Shown here: piece after piece, positions 63,037-64,000 of the stretch | How positions within the stretch are numbered: the stretch's first letter is position 1 | Layout of the letters: each line of letters opens with the position of its first letter | NCBI GenBank assembly: GCA_038106145.1 | Contig: JAYODD010000009.1 | Span: 1 to 64,000 of the forward strand | Reading direction: 5' to 3' | From: JBFJKD01 sp038106145 | GTDB taxonomy: Bacteria; Pseudomonadota; Gammaproteobacteria; Pseudomonadales; Porticoccaceae | DNA: 64,000 nt | Notes under the pieces: model-generated | What the model was told of the DNA's origin: nothing | The model's database searches: none | The model's input: only the letters and a program-made list of their open reading frames with translations | Made by a program: the position numbers and the translations under genes

Positions 63037-63056
63037 CCTTCAACGGAGATCGGTCG

Positions 63057-63914
63057 ATGGCAGACCATTCGGCACTGACAGTGGGTAACGTCGCGGTAAT
63101 AAGCGGAGCGGCGAACGGTATCGGGTTTGCCGCCGCACGACGATTCGCCGGACTGGGCATGCGTGTCTTGCTTGCTGACATCGACGGGGTCGCCCTTGAA
63201 CAGGCCGCTACAGCGCTCGACAACATGCCGCATGCCCCGCGGGGACGAATCGCCACATATACCCTCGATGTCGCAGATTTTTCACAGGTCTGCGCACTAA
63301 AGGAATATGCGTACGCAACCTTCGGCCAAGTGGATGTGTTGATGAACAATGCCGGCACCGGCGAAGATACCCGCAGCTGGGACTCGTTGCCAACGTGGCG
63401 TCGTATTATCGACGTCAACATGTGGGGTGTTATTCACGGCATACAGGCGTTTACACAGGCCATGATCGACCAGCATACTCCGGCGTTGATTATCAATACG
63501 GGGTCCAAGCAAGGCATCACCAACCCACCGGGCAACCCCGCTTACAACGTCAGCAAAGCCGCGGTTAAATCCGCGACGGAAAGTCTCCAACACGAACTGC
63601 GCAATACCGAAAACTGCCACGTAAGTGCGCACCTGTTAGTGCCGGGGTTTACCTACACTGGATTGATCAAGAGGCATTTCGCGGAAAAACCTGCGGGCGC
63701 CTGGGAACCTTCACAGGTGGCCGACTATATGGTGAAGGCCATTAACCGCGGCAGCTTTTATATCATCTGTCCGGACAATGAGGTTTCAGCGGCAGAGGAT
63801 GCACGACGCATGATGTGGGCCGCCGGTGATGTGGTGCAGGATCGTTCACCCCTGTCCCGCTGGGACGCGAAGTACAGGGAGGCATTCAAGGCGTTTAAAT
63901 TAACCGAGAAATAA
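63057..63914 (+). CDS. SDR family oxidoreductase
   Basis: 285 residues. VISGAANGIGFAAARRFAGLGMRVLLADIDG binds NAD(P); MNNAGTGED and the Ser-Tyr-Lys triad in NTGSKQGITNPPGNPAYNVSKAAV are intact. GGAG lies 8 nt before the ATG. Last gene of the operon in the window. The remaining 86 bases hold nothing I can name. Confidence 0.9.
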   Translation: MADHSALTVGNVAVISGAANGIGFAAARRFAGLGMRVLLADIDGVALEQAATALDNMPHAPRGRIATYTLDVADFSQVCALKEYAYATFGQVDVLMNNAGTGEDTRSWDSLPTWRRIIDVNMWGVIHGIQAFTQAMIDQHTPALIINTGSKQGITNPPGNPAYNVSKAAVKSATESLQHELRNTENCHVSAHLLVPGFTYTGLIKRHFAEKPAGAWEPSQVADYMVKAINRGSFYIICPDNEVSAAEDARRMMWAAGDVVQDRSPLSRWDAKYREAFKAFKLTEK

Positions 63915-64000
63915 TCGAGTTTGCTTTTACCAAGCCTGGCCCCTGCGCCACCGCAGAGGGGAAGACGGACACGGCATGTTCATTACAAATTCCGCAGGCT

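Overview
The window looks like chromosome of a marine-type gammaproteobacterium close to Pseudomonas and Cellvibrio relatives. The basis is gene order and protein type. The tyrS, M23 peptidase, anmK, erpA, DUF6776 and argC block next to an rRNA operon, the accB-accC-prmA-dusB-fis-purH run, the trpE-trpG-trpD-trpC and vfr-like crp region, coq7, and the divergent serA/D-2-hydroxyglutarate dehydrogenase pair all resemble the Pseudomonas layout. No taxon was tested by search. A 10-N assembly gap sits at 40479-40488.

Region 1 (1-10061) starts with the 5' end of a 16S rRNA gene read leftward, with two tandem rrn-type promoters and boxA. Between it and tyrS lies an accessory block, all on the minus strand: a TPR-sulfotransferase, a 1323-residue inverse-autotransporter-like adhesin with a 64-residue tandem beta-helix repeat and its own tandem near-consensus promoters, and two paralogous aspartyl/asparaginyl beta-hydroxylase-like proteins. 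One paralogue is fused to a second sulfotransferase; the other has lost the predicted 2-oxoglutarate-binding arginine. My main hypothesis is a protein hydroxylation/sulfation cassette whose substrate is the Tyr/Asp/Asn-rich adhesin.

Region 2 (10123-30000) is core metabolism: tyrS, murein recycling (anmK), Fe-S assembly (erpA), a bactofilin, arginine synthesis (argC), a heme group (hemJ, hemL, a BFD-type ferredoxin, hemB) with a MATE pump inside it, rsmC, PBP1b (mrcB) with a TPR lipoprotein, a PfkB kinase and a PAS-GGDEF-EAL protein.

Region 3 (30476-56480) is also mostly core: dsbD, aroQ, accBC, prmA, dusB-fis, purH, an old yellow enzyme split by the N gap, purD, a decayed AAA ATPase remnant, an MBL hydrolase, coq7, a LysR regulator, an orphan promoter-terminator unit that looks like a small RNA, osmC, crp/vfr, and trpEGDC preceded by an attenuator with a three-tryptophan leader peptide. 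Then come rpe, a lipase-like hydrolase, serA and the D-2-hydroxyglutarate dehydrogenase.

Region 4 (56530-63914) looks accessory and catabolic: a fumarylacetoacetate-hydrolase-like protein, two SDRs and a BphD/HsaD-like C-C hydrolase on the minus strand. To the right is a TetR regulator with two copies of a 20-bp palindromic operator, one inside its own promoter and one before a DsrE-TusA-methyltransferase-SDR operon.
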